A stretch of 64,000 bases of DNA, from positions 2,604,001 to 2,668,000 of the forward strand of contig NZ_JAROCF010000001.1 of the NCBI RefSeq assembly GCF_030433685.1. Direction: 5' to 3'. Positions 9,519-19,016 of the stretch are shown one piece after another. Position 1 is the first letter of the stretch, and each line of letters opens with the position of its first letter. The position numbers and the translations under genes were made by a program. Source of the DNA: Leifsonia williamsii. GTDB taxonomy: Bacteria > Actinomycetota > Actinomycetes > Actinomycetales > Microbacteriaceae. The notes below the pieces were generated by a model. That model searched no databases. It was given only the letters and a program-made list of their open reading frames with translations, and was not told the origin of the DNA.

Positions 9519-10747
9519 TGCCCAGCACGCTTCCCCTCGGCGATCCCGCCCCCTCCGACGGCCTCCTGCCCGCGACCACCGCCCTCGGCGCCGGCGAGCG
9601 CGACTTCGGCGTCTACCTGCACGTGCCGTTCTGCCGGGTGCGGTGCGGTTACTGCGACTTCAACACCTACACGGCGACGGAGCTCCGCGGCGTCTCGCAG
9701 TCCGACTACGCCGGCCACGCCATCCGCGAGGTGGCGTTCGCCGCGGAGGCGCTGCAGCGCTCCGGCGTTCCGGCGCGGCCCGCCTCCACCGTGTTCTTCG
9801 GCGGCGGCACCCCGACCCTCCTGCCGCCGGGCGACCTGGGCGCGATGCTGAGCGCCGTCCGCGACGCGTGGGGCTTCGCTCCCGGCGCCGAGGTGACGAC
9901 CGAGGCGAACCCCGACTCCGTCGACGCGGAGGATCTGCAGCGGCTCGCCGACGCCGGCTTCACCCGGGTGAGCTTCGGCATGCAGTCGGCCGTCCCGCAC
10001 GTGCTCGAGACGCTGGAGCGCACGCACGACCCGGCCCGTGTCCCGCTCGTGGTCGGCTGGGCGCGCGAGGCCGGCCTCGACGTGAGCCTCGACCTCATCT
10101 ACGGCACGCCGGGGGAGTCGCTGGCCGACTGGCAGCGGAGCCTGGAGACGGCGCTCGCCTGCGAACCCGACCACCTCTCCGCGTACGCGCTGATCGTCGA
10201 GCCCGGCACGAAGCTGGCCCGGCAGATCCGCTCCGGACAGGTGGCGGAGCCCGACGACGACCTCGAGGCCGACATGTACGAGCTGGCGGACCGCACGCTC
10301 GCCGCCGCCGGCTACGACTGGTACGAGGTCAGCAACTGGTCGCGCGGCGCGGAGCACCGGTCGCGGCACAACCTGTCGTACTGGCTCGGTCACGACTGGT
10401 GGGGCGTCGGTCCTGGCGCGCACAGTCACGTCGGCGGCGTGCGCTGGTGGAACGTCAAGCACCCCGCGGCGTACGCGCAGCGGGTGCTGGCGGGGGAGTC
10501 GCCCGCGGCCGGGCGCGAGACGCTCGACGACGAGACGCGCCGCGTGGAGCGCGTGCTGCTGCTGACGCGCATCCGGGAGGGCATCCGCACCGCCGAGCTG
10601 GATCCGGAGGGTCGCCGCGCGGTGGCCGGGCTGATCGCCGACGGCCTCGTGGACGCGAAAGCCGCCCTCGCCGGGTCGGTGGAGCTGACCCTGCGAGGGC
10701 GGCTGCTGGCGGACGCCGTCGTCAGGCGGCTGCTGCCGGAGGACTGA
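9518..10747 (+). CDS. hemW: Radical SAM family heme chaperone HemW
   Basis: Radical-SAM protein, formerly annotated as oxygen-independent coproporphyrinogen oxidase (HemN-like) but now regarded as a heme chaperone. The iron-sulfur motif is CRVRCGYCDFNTY near residue 40 (C-x3-C-x2-C, with the Cys four residues on that HemN-type proteins keep missing here). The SAM-binding FFGGGTPTLL, EANPDS and GTPGES motifs follow, and the C-terminal HemN domain contains HNLSYWLGHDWWGVGPGAHS. The ATG at 9518 overlaps the preceding stop; a much longer open frame upstream is an artefact of GC-rich sequence. The length of 409 residues is normal for HemW. Confidence 0.95.
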   Translation: MPSTLPLGDPAPSDGLLPATTALGAGERDFGVYLHVPFCRVRCGYCDFNTYTATELRGVSQSDYAGHAIREVAFAAEALQRSGVPARPASTVFFGGGTPTLLPPGDLGAMLSAVRDAWGFAPGAEVTTEANPDSVDAEDLQRLADAGFTRVSFGMQSAVPHVLETLERTHDPARVPLVVGWAREAGLDVSLDLIYGTPGESLADWQRSLETALACEPDHLSAYALIVEPGTKLARQIRSGQVAEPDDDLEADMYELADRTLAAAGYDWYEVSNWSRGAEHRSRHNLSYWLGHDWWGVGPGAHSHVGGVRWWNVKHPAAYAQRVLAGESPAAGRETLDDETRRVERVLLLTRIREGIRTAELDPEGRRAVAGLIADGLVDAKAALAGSVELTLRGRLLADAVVRRLLPED

Positions 10748-10771
10748 CGGCGCCCGCGAAGACCGCGAGCC

Positions 10772-11155
10772 TCAGCTCACGAACTTGATGGCCACCGGGT
10801 AGGTGTAGTACTCGCCCTGGTTCGCCTTCACGGCCGCGATGATCGCGAACACGATGCTGACGACCCACGCCGCGAGCACGATGAACAGGCCGACCACGAC
10901 GATCGACAGGATCCAGCCCACGATGTACGCGATGAAGATCGTGATCTGGAAGTTCAGCGCGGTCGCGGTGTGCGCGCGGATGAACGGGCCGCGGTCCTTG
11001 AGGACGAGGTAGCCGATGAGCGCGGGGATCCAGCCGAACAGGATCCCCCCGATGTGGATCAGGGTGGCCCACAGCTTCTCGTCGGCCGGGCTCAGCTGCT
11101 GTGCGGCACCTCCGTACGGCGGCTGCTGGGGCGGCGGCGGGGGTGTAGCGGACAT
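10772..11155 (-). CDS. DUF4870 domain-containing membrane protein (paralogue 1)
   Basis: 127 residues. A proline-rich cytosolic N-terminus (PPPPPQQPPYGG) is followed by a conserved LWATLIHIGGILFGWIPALIGYLVLKD and about three membrane helices. The pattern IGGI..P.....L.KDR is typical of DUF4870, whose function is unknown. A good ribosome-binding site (AAGGAGAG) precedes ATG 11155. The gene lies next to a second DUF4870 gene on the same strand and converges on hemW with a 24-base gap. Confidence 0.85.
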   Translation of the reverse strand: MSATPPPPPQQPPYGGAAQQLSPADEKLWATLIHIGGILFGWIPALIGYLVLKDRGPFIRAHTATALNFQITIFIAYIVGWILSIVVVGLFIVLAAWVVSIVFAIIAAVKANQGEYYTYPVAIKFVS

Positions 11156-11238
11156 GATCTCTCCTTGGAGTGGTCGGTCGGACGCTGCTCAGCCTAGGGG
11201 TGTCGGCCGCAGTCTGAGAAGAAGCCGAGAGCGATTCG

Positions 11239-11664
11239 TCACTTGATGAAGCGGAAGTTCATCGGGTAGCGGTAGGTTCCGCCGCCGTTGACGCGGATGA
11301 ACCCGAGGATCGACAGCACGAGGTTGACCACGTACAGCGCCCACGGGATCAGCAGGCTGAACAGCAGGTAGCCGATCCCGCCGACGAGCGGGATGGCGCC
11401 GAGCACGAGCCCGATCATCTGGGAGAGCACCCAGCCGATGATCCAGGTGATCTGCCAGTTGAGCGCCTCCTTCGACTCCTGCGCGGTCAGCCGGCCGCGG
11501 TCCTTGAAGACGAGCCAGATGATGAGGGAGGGCAGCAGCCAGAGGATGCCGCCGAGGTGGGCGAACGACGCCCACTGCTTGTCCTGCGCCGCGTCGAGCG
11601 GCGCGGGCGGGGTGGATCCGCCGTACGGCTGTTGATCGTAGGGTCTGTCGTCGGGGTGGGACAT
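11239..11664 (-). CDS. DUF4870 domain-containing membrane protein (paralogue 2)
   Basis: 141 residues from ATG 11664. An ATG six bases upstream is in frame, but the Shine-Dalgarno AAGGAGG fits 11664 better (spacing about 7 bases against 1). It has the same architecture as its neighbour: a polar Pro/Gln-rich N-terminus, then WASFAHLGGILWLLPSLIIWLVFKD and two further hydrophobic helices. Shared motifs (GGIL, KDRG, ALNWQIT/ALNFQIT, G.....YPM/YPV near the end) indicate a tandem duplication. Function unknown. Confidence 0.85.
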   Translation of the reverse strand: MSHPDDRPYDQQPYGGSTPPAPLDAAQDKQWASFAHLGGILWLLPSLIIWLVFKDRGRLTAQESKEALNWQITWIIGWVLSQMIGLVLGAIPLVGGIGYLLFSLLIPWALYVVNLVLSILGFIRVNGGGTYRYPMNFRFIK

Positions 11665-11762
11665 GGGCATGCCTCCTTCGCGGCCGCAGCGCTGCGAGCC
11701 GGTGCGCATACGGTAGCGCCGGGCGTGTCGCCCCGCAATCACCGATTGTCATCTGTGCGCGA

Positions 11763-11768
11763 TATGAT
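11763..11768 (+). promoter_or_regulatory. -10 box of the hrcA promoter
   Basis: TATGAT, a near-perfect sigma-70 -10 box, touching the CIRCE operator. No convincing -35 box lies 17 bases upstream. Bound HrcA would cover the transcription start. Confidence 0.6.
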
Positions 11769-11794
11769 TAGCACTCCAGAGCATTGAGTGCCAG
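11768..11794 (+). promoter_or_regulatory. CIRCE operator (HrcA binding site)
   Basis: TTAGCACTC (11768-11776), nine bases, then GAGTGCCAG (11786-11794). The consensus is TTAGCACTC-N9-GAGTGCTAA: the left arm is perfect and the right arm has two changes at its end (CTAA to CCAG). It lies 36 bases before the hrcA start and just downstream of TATGAT, the standard position for HrcA autorepression. Confidence 0.93.
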
Positions 11795-11829
11795 TTCCAG
11801 CGGATGACGAGTCGACAGGAGGGGTTCGC

Positions 11830-12849
11830 ATGGTCTCGGAACGCAGCCTCGAGGTCCTGCGCGTGATCGTCCAGGACTACGTGGCCTCCCGCGAGCCCGT
11901 GGGGTCGAAGAGCATCGTCGAGCGGCACGCGTTCGGCGTGTCTGCGGCGACCATCCGCAACGACATGGCGGCCCTCGAGGAGGAGGAGCTGATCGCGGCC
12001 CCGCACACCTCCTCCGGCCGCGTGCCCACCGACAAGGGCTACCGCCTGTTCGTCGACCACCTGGCGGAGGCCCGGCCGCTGACCCCGGCGCAGCGCACCG
12101 CGATCGAGGCGTTCCTCGGCCAGTCGGTCGACCTCGACGACGTGCTCTCGCGCACGGTGCGCCTCCTCTCGCAGCTGACGAACCAGGTCGCGCTCGTGCA
12201 GTACCCGTCGGTGCAGCGCTCGCGCATCCGGCACGTGGAGCTGGTGCAGCTCGCTCCGCGCCGCCTCCTGAGCGTGCTCATCACCGACTCGGGCGCCGTC
12301 GAGCAGCGCGTGATCGAGCTGGCGGGCGAGCTCACCGACGAGGAGATCGCCGAGGTGCGCGGCGCGGTGAACGGCGCCGTCGCCGGCCTCTCGCTGGTCG
12401 ACGCCGCGGCGCGGCTGCGGCTGCTGCCCGGCGCGCTCACCGAGCGCACGCGCACGATCGTCGAGCCCGTGGCGAGCGCGCTGCTCGACCAGATCGCGGC
12501 CAACCGGCAGGAGAAGCTCATGATGGCCGGCGCCGCCAACCTGGTGCGCACCGAGACCGACTTCCCCGGCACCATCACCCCGGTGCTGGAGGCGATCGAG
12601 GAGCAGGTGGTGCTGCTGCGCCTGTTCGACGAGATGGCGCACGAGCAGCACACCGTCGCGGTCAGCATCGGCCGCGAGAACCCCGTGATGGGGCTCGCGG
12701 AGACCTCTGTGATGTCCAGCGGGTACAGTGCCGCGGGGTCCGACGTGGCCCGCGTCGGGCTGCTCGGCCCGCTCCGCATGGACTACTCCGGCAACATGGC
12801 GGCCGTCCGCGCCGTCGCACGCTACCTCTCGCGCCTGCTCGGCGACTAG
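11830..12849 (+). CDS. hrcA: Heat-inducible transcription repressor HrcA
   Basis: Repressor of chaperone genes that binds CIRCE operators. The 339-residue protein starts with a winged helix ([26 protein letters not shown], then [33 protein letters not shown]) and continues into the GAF-like HrcA dimerisation domain, with the C-terminal LGPLRMDYS signature. ATG 11830 is chosen because AGGAGG lies seven bases before it; 42 bases of open frame upstream contain the operator's right arm. It forms an operon with dnaJ and is predicted to repress itself. Confidence 0.97.
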   Translation: MVSERSLEVLRVIVQDYVASREPVGSKSIVERHAFGVSAATIRNDMAALEEEELIAAPHTSSGRVPTDKGYRLFVDHLAEARPLTPAQRTAIEAFLGQSVDLDDVLSRTVRLLSQLTNQVALVQYPSVQRSRIRHVELVQLAPRRLLSVLITDSGAVEQRVIELAGELTDEEIAEVRGAVNGAVAGLSLVDAAARLRLLPGALTERTRTIVEPVASALLDQIAANRQEKLMMAGAANLVRTETDFPGTITPVLEAIEEQVVLLRLFDEMAHEQHTVAVSIGRENPVMGLAETSVMSSGYSAAGSDVARVGLLGPLRMDYSGNMAAVRAVARYLSRLLGD

Positions 12850-12893
12850 CCGCCCCGCGAGAGACAACCCACGACAAGAAGGAACAGCCTTAC

Positions 12894-14012
12894 GTGGCCG
12901 ACCACTACGAAGTCCTCGGCGTTGACCGCAACGCCACCCCCGACGAGATCAAGAAGGCGTACCGCCGCCTCGCGCGCGAGCTGCACCCCGATGTGAACCC
13001 GAGCTCGGAGGCGCAGGAGCGCTTCAAGCTCGTCACCCATGCTTACGACGTGCTCAGCGACCCGCAGCAGCGGCAGCAGTACGACCTCGGCGGCTCGGGA
13101 GGCCCTAGCGGCTTCGGCGGCGCCGGCGCCGACTTCGGCGGGTTCGGCGACATCTTCGAGACGTTCTTCGGCGGCGGGGGAGGCGCGACGCGCGGCCCCC
13201 GGTCGCGGCGCGAGCGCGGGCAGGACGCCCTCATCCGGGTGGAGGTCGACCTCGACGAGGTCGTGTTCGGCACCCACCGCGACCTGGAGGTCGACACGGC
13301 CGTCGTCTGCGAGACCTGCAACGGCTCGTGCTGCCAGCCCGGCACCGCGCCGGTCACCTGCGACATCTGCCACGGGACGGGCAGCATCCAGCGGTCCGTC
13401 CGGTCGCTGCTCGGCAACGTCATGACCTCCAGCCCGTGCGGCACCTGCCGCGGCTACGGCACCGTCATCGCGACGCCGTGCGTGACCTGCCAGGGGCAGG
13501 GCCGCGTGCGCGCGCGCCGGACCGTCCCGGTCGACATCCCCGCTGGCGTCGACACCGGCCTGCGGCTGCAGATGCCGGGCTCGGGCGAGGCCGGCCCCGC
13601 CGGCGGCCCGAACGGCGACCTCTACCTCGAGATCAAGGTCAAGCACCACGACGTGTTCAGCCGCGACGGCGACGACCTGCTCTGCACGCTGGAGCTGTCG
13701 ATGACCGACGCGATCCTGGGCACGACGGCGACCGTCCACTCGCTCGACGGCGACATCCGGCTGGAGCTCAAGCCGGGCACCCAGAGCGCGGACATCATCA
13801 CCGTGAAGGACCGCGGCATCACGCACCTGCGCGGCACGGGCCGTGGCGACCTGCGCGTCGGCATCCAGGTGGTCACGCCCACGAAGCTGGACCACAAGGA
13901 GAAGGACCTGATCAAGAAGTTCGCGGCCGTGCACAAGGGCCCCGAGCCGTCGCTCGCCCGGTTCCAGCAGGGGCTGTTCTCGAAGCTGCGCGACCGGTTC
14001 CTCAACCTCTGA
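12894..14012 (+). CDS. dnaJ: Molecular chaperone DnaJ
   Basis: Hsp40 co-chaperone that stimulates DnaK. In order: J domain with the HPD motif (LHPDVNP, about residue 30), a Gly/Phe-rich linker near 65-95, the zinc-binding domain with four Cys pairs at about 140-205, and the C-terminal substrate-binding domains. In the first zinc repeat the usual G-x-G is GSC (CETCNGSCC); I recall actinobacterial DnaJ2 proteins sharing this, so it is probably not damage. The GTG start has an upstream AAGGAA. It lies 44 bases after hrcA, so it is likely under the CIRCE operator. This placement marks it as the hrcA-linked DnaJ, not the dnaK-linked one. Confidence 0.97.
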   Translation: MADHYEVLGVDRNATPDEIKKAYRRLARELHPDVNPSSEAQERFKLVTHAYDVLSDPQQRQQYDLGGSGGPSGFGGAGADFGGFGDIFETFFGGGGGATRGPRSRRERGQDALIRVEVDLDEVVFGTHRDLEVDTAVVCETCNGSCCQPGTAPVTCDICHGTGSIQRSVRSLLGNVMTSSPCGTCRGYGTVIATPCVTCQGQGRVRARRTVPVDIPAGVDTGLRLQMPGSGEAGPAGGPNGDLYLEIKVKHHDVFSRDGDDLLCTLELSMTDAILGTTATVHSLDGDIRLELKPGTQSADIITVKDRGITHLRGTGRGDLRVGIQVVTPTKLDHKEKDLIKKFAAVHKGPEPSLARFQQGLFSKLRDRFLNL

Positions 14013-14014
14013 TC

Positions 14015-14743
14015 ATGAGCTCGCTCTACCTGCGGGAGGATCTCGACGACGTCGTGGCCGGCGCGCGGCTGTCGCTGACGGGCGCCGAGGCGAAGCACGC
14101 CGCGACCGTCAACCGCACCCGGCCGGGCGAGTCCGTGCTGATCGGCAATGGTCGCGGGCTGGTCGCCACCGGCGAGGTGATCGTCGCGACGAACACCGAG
14201 CTGACCATCGACGTGGAGGCGGTGGAGCGCGTGCCGCGTCCGTCGCCGCAGGTCACGCTCGTGCAGGCGCTCGCGAAGGGCGACCGCGACGAGCTGGCGG
14301 TCCAGGCGGCCACCGAGCTCGGCGTCGACCGGGTGGTGCCCTGGGCCGCCGCGCGCTCGGTGTCGCGCTGGGAGGGGCAGAAGGTCGCGAAGGGCCGCGA
14401 CCGCTGGGCGACGATCGTCCGCGAGGCCGCCAAGCAGTCGATCCGCGCCTGGACGCCCGAGGTCACCGAGCTGGCGACCTCGAAGCAGGTGGCCGCGCTG
14501 TCGGCGGGCTCGCGCCTCCTCGTGCTCGAGCCCGGCGCAACCACGCCGCTCACGACCGTCGAGCCGGACGGCCGCGACCTCGTGCTCGTGGTGGGCCCGG
14601 AGGGCGGGATCGCGCCGCAGGAGCTCGACCTCTTCCGCGAGGCGGGAGCAGAGGCGGTGCGCCTCGGCGACACCGTGCTGCGCACCTCGACCGCGGGCCC
14701 CGCCGCCCTCGCCGTGCTGAACGCGGCGCTCGGCCGGTGGTGA
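14015..14743 (+). CDS. rsmE: 16S rRNA (uracil1498-N3)-methyltransferase
   Basis: SPOUT-family enzyme that methylates N3 of U1498 in 16S rRNA using SAM. 242 residues; a PUA-like N-terminal domain (SLTGAEAKHAATVNRTRPGE) precedes the SPOUT domain. The SAM-binding trefoil knot is seen as VLVVGPEGGIAPQEL and LGDTVLRTSTAGPAAL near the C-terminus. ATG 14015 is two bases after the dnaJ stop. The dnaJ-rsmE pairing is widely conserved. Confidence 0.95.
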   Translation: MSSLYLREDLDDVVAGARLSLTGAEAKHAATVNRTRPGESVLIGNGRGLVATGEVIVATNTELTIDVEAVERVPRPSPQVTLVQALAKGDRDELAVQAATELGVDRVVPWAAARSVSRWEGQKVAKGRDRWATIVREAAKQSIRAWTPEVTELATSKQVAALSAGSRLLVLEPGATTPLTTVEPDGRDLVLVVGPEGGIAPQELDLFREAGAEAVRLGDTVLRTSTAGPAALAVLNAALGRW

Positions 14744-14802
14744 GGGCCGCGATCGCGCTTCCGCCGAGGGTGAACGGCCGCCCCCGCGTCGGCGGTCACC
14801 CG

Positions 14803-14808
14803 TAGGAT
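14803..14808 (+). promoter_or_regulatory. -10 box of a leaderless promoter (HIT gene)
   Basis: TAGGAT, seven bases, then ATG 14816. An in-frame ATG at 14807 lies inside this box, which argues against that upstream start. Confidence 0.65.
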
Positions 14809-14815
14809 GGAGGCC

Positions 14816-15181
14816 ATGGACACTGCGGAGCCCTCGATCTTCTCGCGCATCATCGCGCGCGAGATCCCGGCCGACATCGTCTACGACGGCGAGCGGATCG
14901 TCGCCTTCCGCGACATCGCGCCCAAGGCGCCCGTGCACCTGCTCGTCGTGCCCAAGACGCAGGAGTACCGCGACGTCGTCGAGCTCGCCGCCGGCGACCC
15001 GGAGCTCCTGGCCGAGCTGGTGGCGACCGCCAAGCGGCTCGCCGACGAGCACGGCGCCGGCGACTTCCGGCTCGTGTTCAACACCGGCGCCGGCGCCGGC
15101 CAGACCGTGTTCCATGTGCACGCCCACGTACTGAGCGGAGACGCCGAGCGCCCGCTCGAGGAAGGAAGCCTTGCCGACTAG
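14816..15181 (+). CDS. HIT family protein (HinT-like purine nucleotide phosphoramidase)
   Basis: 121 residues. N-terminal SIFSRIIAREIPADIVYD and the histidine triad FHVHAHVLSG near the C-terminus are those of HinT/protein kinase C-interacting proteins, which hydrolyse AMP-linked phosphoramidates. The mRNA is predicted to be leaderless from 14816. The gene starts the HIT-phoH-ybeY-CNNM-era run, a conserved order in actinobacteria. Its stop overlaps the phoH start region by 11 bases. Confidence 0.93.
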   Translation: MDTAEPSIFSRIIAREIPADIVYDGERIVAFRDIAPKAPVHLLVVPKTQEYRDVVELAAGDPELLAELVATAKRLADEHGAGDFRLVFNTGAGAGQTVFHVHAHVLSGDAERPLEEGSLAD

Positions 15182-16265
15182 CGAACCGACGCCCGCTGCG
15201 GGCACCCCCGCCGACGGAGGGGCCGAGGCCCGGCTCAGCGTCGACGGCGTCCAGATGGTCCGGCTGCTCGGGCCCCAGGACCGCCTCCTGACCACGCTGG
15301 AGCGCCAATACCCGCAGGTGAGCGTGCACGTGCGCGGCAACGAGATCAGCCTCACCGGCGACCCCGCCCAGGTGGAGTCGGCGCGACGCCTCATCGAGGA
15401 GCTGCTGCAGATGGTCCGCAACGGGCAGGAGATCAGCCCGGCCGAGGTCACCAGCTCGGCCCGCATGCTCGAGACCGACCTCAACCTGAGCCCGTCCGAC
15501 GTGCTCAGCCAGGCCATCCTCACCGCGCGCGGCAAGAGCATCCGGCCGAAGACCCTCGGGCAGAAGAACTACGTCGACGCGATCGACCACAACACCATCG
15601 TGTTCGGGATCGGGCCCGCGGGAACCGGCAAGACGTACCTGGCGATGGCGAAGGCGGTGCAGGCCCTCCAGCGCAAGGAGGTCAACCGCATCATCCTGAC
15701 CCGTCCGGCGGTGGAGGCGGGGGAGCGGCTGGGCTACCTGCCCGGAACCCTCACCGACAAGATCGACCCGTACCTGCGCCCGCTGTACGACGCACTCAAC
15801 GAGATGATGGACCCCGACCTCGTGCCCAAGCTGCTCGCGGCGGGCACGATCGAGGTGGCGCCGCTCGCGTACATGCGCGGACGCACGCTCAACGACTCGT
15901 TCATCATCCTCGACGAGGCGCAGAACACCACGCCCGAGCAGATGAAGATGTTCCTCACCCGCCTCGGCTTCGGCTCGAAGATGGTGGTGACCGGCGACAT
16001 CACGCAGATCGACCTCCCGAACGCTGCCAGCGGCCTGCGGCTCGTGACCCGCGTGCTGAACGACATCGACGACATCCACTTCGCCCGGCTCACCAGCGAG
16101 GACGTCGTGCGGCACACCCTCGTCGGCCGGATCGTGGACGCCTACACCGACTACGACGCCCGCCAGCAGGCGCGGCACTTCGAGCGCGAGCAGGCGGCCG
16201 AGTTCGCCAACCGCGCCGAGCGCCGCCAGGGCATGACGCGCGACCACCTCCCGAAGCGACGATGA
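15171..16265 (+). CDS. phoH: PhoH family ATPase
   Basis: Cytoplasmic P-loop NTPase of the PhoH/YbeZ type, linked to RNA metabolism and a usual partner of YbeY. 364 residues. An N-terminal KH-like segment ([22 protein letters not shown]) precedes the ATPase domain with Walker A GPAGTGKT (residues 147-154), Walker [12 protein letters not shown] and the sensor [12 protein letters not shown]. Translation starts at TTG 15171, four bases after GAAGGAAG, inside the 3' end of the HIT gene. It is followed at once by ybeY. Confidence 0.95.
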   Translation: MPTSEPTPAAGTPADGGAEARLSVDGVQMVRLLGPQDRLLTTLERQYPQVSVHVRGNEISLTGDPAQVESARRLIEELLQMVRNGQEISPAEVTSSARMLETDLNLSPSDVLSQAILTARGKSIRPKTLGQKNYVDAIDHNTIVFGIGPAGTGKTYLAMAKAVQALQRKEVNRIILTRPAVEAGERLGYLPGTLTDKIDPYLRPLYDALNEMMDPDLVPKLLAAGTIEVAPLAYMRGRTLNDSFIILDEAQNTTPEQMKMFLTRLGFGSKMVVTGDITQIDLPNAASGLRLVTRVLNDIDDIHFARLTSEDVVRHTLVGRIVDAYTDYDARQQARHFEREQAAEFANRAERRQGMTRDHLPKRR

Positions 16266-16275
16266 GAGCGATCCT

Positions 16276-16737
16276 GTGAGCATCGAGATCAACAACGAGT
16301 CCGCCATCGAGGTCGACGAGGCCGCCCTGCAGCGGCTGGCGGGCTTCGCGCTCGACATCATGCACGTGCATCCCGACGCGGAGCTGGCGATCGTGCTCGT
16401 CGACGAGGCCGCCATGGAGCAGCTGCACGTGCAGTGGATGGACGAGCCGGGCCCGACCGACGTGCTGAGCTTCCCGATGGACGAGCTGCGCCCCGGGACC
16501 GAGGACGAGCCGTCCCCGGCGGGCCTCCTCGGCGATGTCGTGCTGTGCCCGCAGGTCGCGCAGATGCAGGCCGAGACGGCCGGGCACACGCTGATGGACG
16601 AACTGCTGCTGCTGACCACGCACGGCATCCTGCACCTGCTCGGCTTCGACCACGCCGAGCCGGCCGAGGAGCGCGAGATGTTCGGCATCCAGCGCGACAT
16701 CCTCGTGGGCTTCGCCCGGTACGACCGACAGCGCTAG
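16276..16737 (+). CDS. ybeY: Endoribonuclease YbeY (rRNA maturation factor)
   Basis: Zinc-dependent RNase involved in 16S rRNA 3' end maturation and ribosome quality control. 153 residues with the family-defining [13 protein letters not shown] motif at about 115-127, which supplies three zinc-binding histidines. The conserved N-terminal piece [11 protein letters not shown] is present. The GTG start is ten bases after phoH, and the next gene starts eight bases after the ybeY stop, so the genes form one operon. Confidence 0.96.
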   Translation: MSIEINNESAIEVDEAALQRLAGFALDIMHVHPDAELAIVLVDEAAMEQLHVQWMDEPGPTDVLSFPMDELRPGTEDEPSPAGLLGDVVLCPQVAQMQAETAGHTLMDELLLLTTHGILHLLGFDHAEPAEEREMFGIQRDILVGFARYDRQR

Positions 16738-16745
16738 GCGGCAGC

Positions 16746-18050
16746 ATGCTCGCAACGCTGTTCTTCGTCGTCGCGTTCCTGCTCGTCGCGTTCGGCGGTC
16801 TCATGGCCGCGGTCGATGCGGCCCTCTCCGTGCAGTCGCGCGCCGACATCGCCGACCTCGCCGAGGGCTCCCGCGCCGAGAAGTCGCTGACGGCGATCGC
16901 GGCCGATCCCGACCCGCACTTCAACGCGGTCAACTTCAGCCGCATCATCGCGGAGACGACGGCGGCGGTGCTCGTCACCCTCGCCTTCGAGCAGATCTTC
17001 GAGGAGTGGTGGATCTCGCTGATCCTGTCGGCGCTGATCATGACGGCCGTGTCGTTCGTGCTCGTCGGCGTCAGCCCGCGCAGCGTCGGTCGCGCCAACT
17101 CGCAGCTGCTGCTGCGGCTGACGGCGCCGCTCGTGCGGTTCGTCCGCGTGGTGCTCGGCCCGATCCCGGGCGGCCTGGTCGCGCTCGGCAACAGGGTGAC
17201 GCCGTCGCGGGCCCGGTCGGCGCCGGTCACCAGCGAGGAGCAGCTGCTCAGCATCGTCGACGAGGCCACGGCCTTCGACGTGCTCGAGGAGGACGACCGC
17301 GAGCTGATCCACTCGATCTTCGAGTTCAACGACACCGTGGTGCGCGAGGTCATGATCCCGCGCACCGACATGATCGCGGTCGACGCCTCCGCGAGCATCG
17401 GCACCGCGATGGGCCTGTTCTTCAGCAAGGGCGTCTCGCGCATGCCGGTGATCGACGGCGATCCTGACGAGGTCGTCGGCATCCTCTACCTGCGCGACGT
17501 CGCCCGGCTGAGCTTCGAGAGCACGCGCGGCGCCGACACCGTCACGCTGACCGAGCTGGCCCGGCCGGCGCTGTTCGTGCCGGAGTCGCAGAAGGCCGAC
17601 GCCCTGCTGCGGGAGATGCAGCGCGAGTCCAACCACCTGGCGATGGTCGTCGACGAGTACGGCGGCATCGCCGGGCTGGTGACTCTGGAGGACCTCATCG
17701 AGGAGCTGGTCGGCGACATCTCCGACGAGTACGACCACGAGCTCGCGCTCGTCCAGGAGCTCGGCGACGGCCGCTACCGCGTCGCCACGCGCATGCCCAT
17801 CGACGACCTCGGCGAGCTGTTCGACGAGGAGATCGAGGAGGACGACGTCGACAGCGTCGGCGGCCTGGTCGCGAAGGCGCTGGGCCGGCTGCCCGAGGTG
17901 GGGTCGACGGTCGCCGTGCACGGCCTCCGCTTCACCGTCGACCGGGTGGAGGGGCGCCGCCGGCACGTGAGCACGGTCCTGGTCGAGCGCGACCCGCACC
18001 GCGTCAAAGACCGCGAACACCACCGCCAGCACCAGGAGGAGCGCCCGTGA
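16746..18050 (+). CDS. Hemolysin C/CorC-type CNNM membrane protein with CBS domains
   Basis: 434 residues. About three N-terminal membrane helices (DUF21/CNNM domain) precede paired CBS domains, seen as FNDTVVREVMIPRTDMIAVD and LLREMQRESNHLAMVVDEYG with IAGLVTLEDLIEELVGDI between and after. A C-terminal CorC/HlyC transporter-associated domain follows. The family is linked to divalent cation efflux, chiefly magnesium or cobalt; it is not a hemolysin. A charged His/Arg-rich tail ends the protein. The stop overlaps the GTG of era. Location between ybeY and era is conserved. Confidence 0.92.
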   Translation: MLATLFFVVAFLLVAFGGLMAAVDAALSVQSRADIADLAEGSRAEKSLTAIAADPDPHFNAVNFSRIIAETTAAVLVTLAFEQIFEEWWISLILSALIMTAVSFVLVGVSPRSVGRANSQLLLRLTAPLVRFVRVVLGPIPGGLVALGNRVTPSRARSAPVTSEEQLLSIVDEATAFDVLEEDDRELIHSIFEFNDTVVREVMIPRTDMIAVDASASIGTAMGLFFSKGVSRMPVIDGDPDEVVGILYLRDVARLSFESTRGADTVTLTELARPALFVPESQKADALLREMQRESNHLAMVVDEYGGIAGLVTLEDLIEELVGDISDEYDHELALVQELGDGRYRVATRMPIDDLGELFDEEIEEDDVDSVGGLVAKALGRLPEVGSTVAVHGLRFTVDRVEGRRRHVSTVLVERDPHRVKDREHHRQHQEERP

Positions 18051-18940
18051 CCGAGTACCACGCCGGCTTCGTCTCGTTCGTCGGCCGCCCCAACGTGGGC
18101 AAGTCGACCCTGACCAACGCCCTCGTCGGCGAGAAGGTCGCGATCACCAGCTCGAAGCCGCAGACGACCCGCCGCGCCATCCGCGGCATCGTGCATCAGC
18201 GCGACGGCCAGCTCATCCTGGTCGACACCCCCGGCATCCACCGCCCGCGCACCCTGCTCGGCGAGCGGCTGAACACGCTCGTCCAGTCGACCCTGGGCGA
18301 CGTCGACGTGATCGGCTTCTGCGTCCCCGCCGACGAGAAGATCGGCCCCGGCGACCGCTTCATCAACGAGCAGCTCGACGACTACCCCAACGCCAAGAAG
18401 GTCGCGATCGTCACCAAGATCGACCGCGCGAGCCGCCCGCAGGTCGCCGAGCAGCTGCTCGCCGTGTCGGCCCTGCGCGAGTGGGAGGCGATCATCCCGA
18501 TCTCGGCGACGAGCAGCATCCAGCTCGACACCCTGACCGGCGAGCTGATGAAGCTCCTGCCCGCGTCTCCTGGCCCGCTCTATCCGGAGGACGCGGTCAC
18601 CGACGAGGGCCTCGAGGACCGCATCGCCGAGTACATCCGCGAGGCCGTGCTCGAGGGCGTGCAGGACGAGCTCCCGCACTCGCTCGCCGTCACCATCGAC
18701 GACATCGTCGAGCGCGACGACAAGGACCTCGTCGAGGTGTACGCCAACCTCTTCGTCGAGCGCGACAGCCAGAAGGCGATCGTGATCGGCAAGGGCGGCA
18801 GCCGGCTCAAGGAGGTCGGGGCCGCCGCGCGCGCCCCGATCGAGCAGCTGCTGGGCCGCCACGTGTTCCTCTCGATCCGCGTGAAGGTCGCGAAGGACTG
18901 GCAGCGCGACCCGAAGCAGCTGGGCCGCCTGGGCTTCTGA
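18047..18940 (+). CDS. era: GTPase Era
   Basis: Essential-type GTPase that binds the 3' end of 16S rRNA and helps 30S assembly. 297 residues. G1 GRPNVGKST, G3 DTPGIH and G4 TKIDRA are present, followed by the C-terminal KH domain with VIGKGGSRLKEVG. The GTG start overlaps the preceding stop and has AGGAGG upstream. It closes the phoH-ybeY-CNNM-era operon. Confidence 0.98.
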   Translation: MTEYHAGFVSFVGRPNVGKSTLTNALVGEKVAITSSKPQTTRRAIRGIVHQRDGQLILVDTPGIHRPRTLLGERLNTLVQSTLGDVDVIGFCVPADEKIGPGDRFINEQLDDYPNAKKVAIVTKIDRASRPQVAEQLLAVSALREWEAIIPISATSSIQLDTLTGELMKLLPASPGPLYPEDAVTDEGLEDRIAEYIREAVLEGVQDELPHSLAVTIDDIVERDDKDLVEVYANLFVERDSQKAIVIGKGGSRLKEVGAAARAPIEQLLGRHVFLSIRVKVAKDWQRDPKQLGRLGF

Positions 18941-19004
18941 GCCCGGCCGTACATCCGGAGGATGATTCCGGCCGCCCGGCGCGGTGGCGCCCACGACCTC
19001 CCCG

Positions 19005-19010
19005 TACCGT
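19005..19010 (+). promoter_or_regulatory. -10 box of a leaderless promoter (histidine kinase 1)
   Basis: TACCGT, six bases, then ATG 19017. It starts the two-gene regulatory operon 19017-21622. Confidence 0.65.
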
Positions 19011-19016
19011 AGAGAC

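Noticed and set aside
16746..18050. Hemolysin
   Set aside because: The name is historical; CNNM, CBS and CorC domains indicate cation transport.
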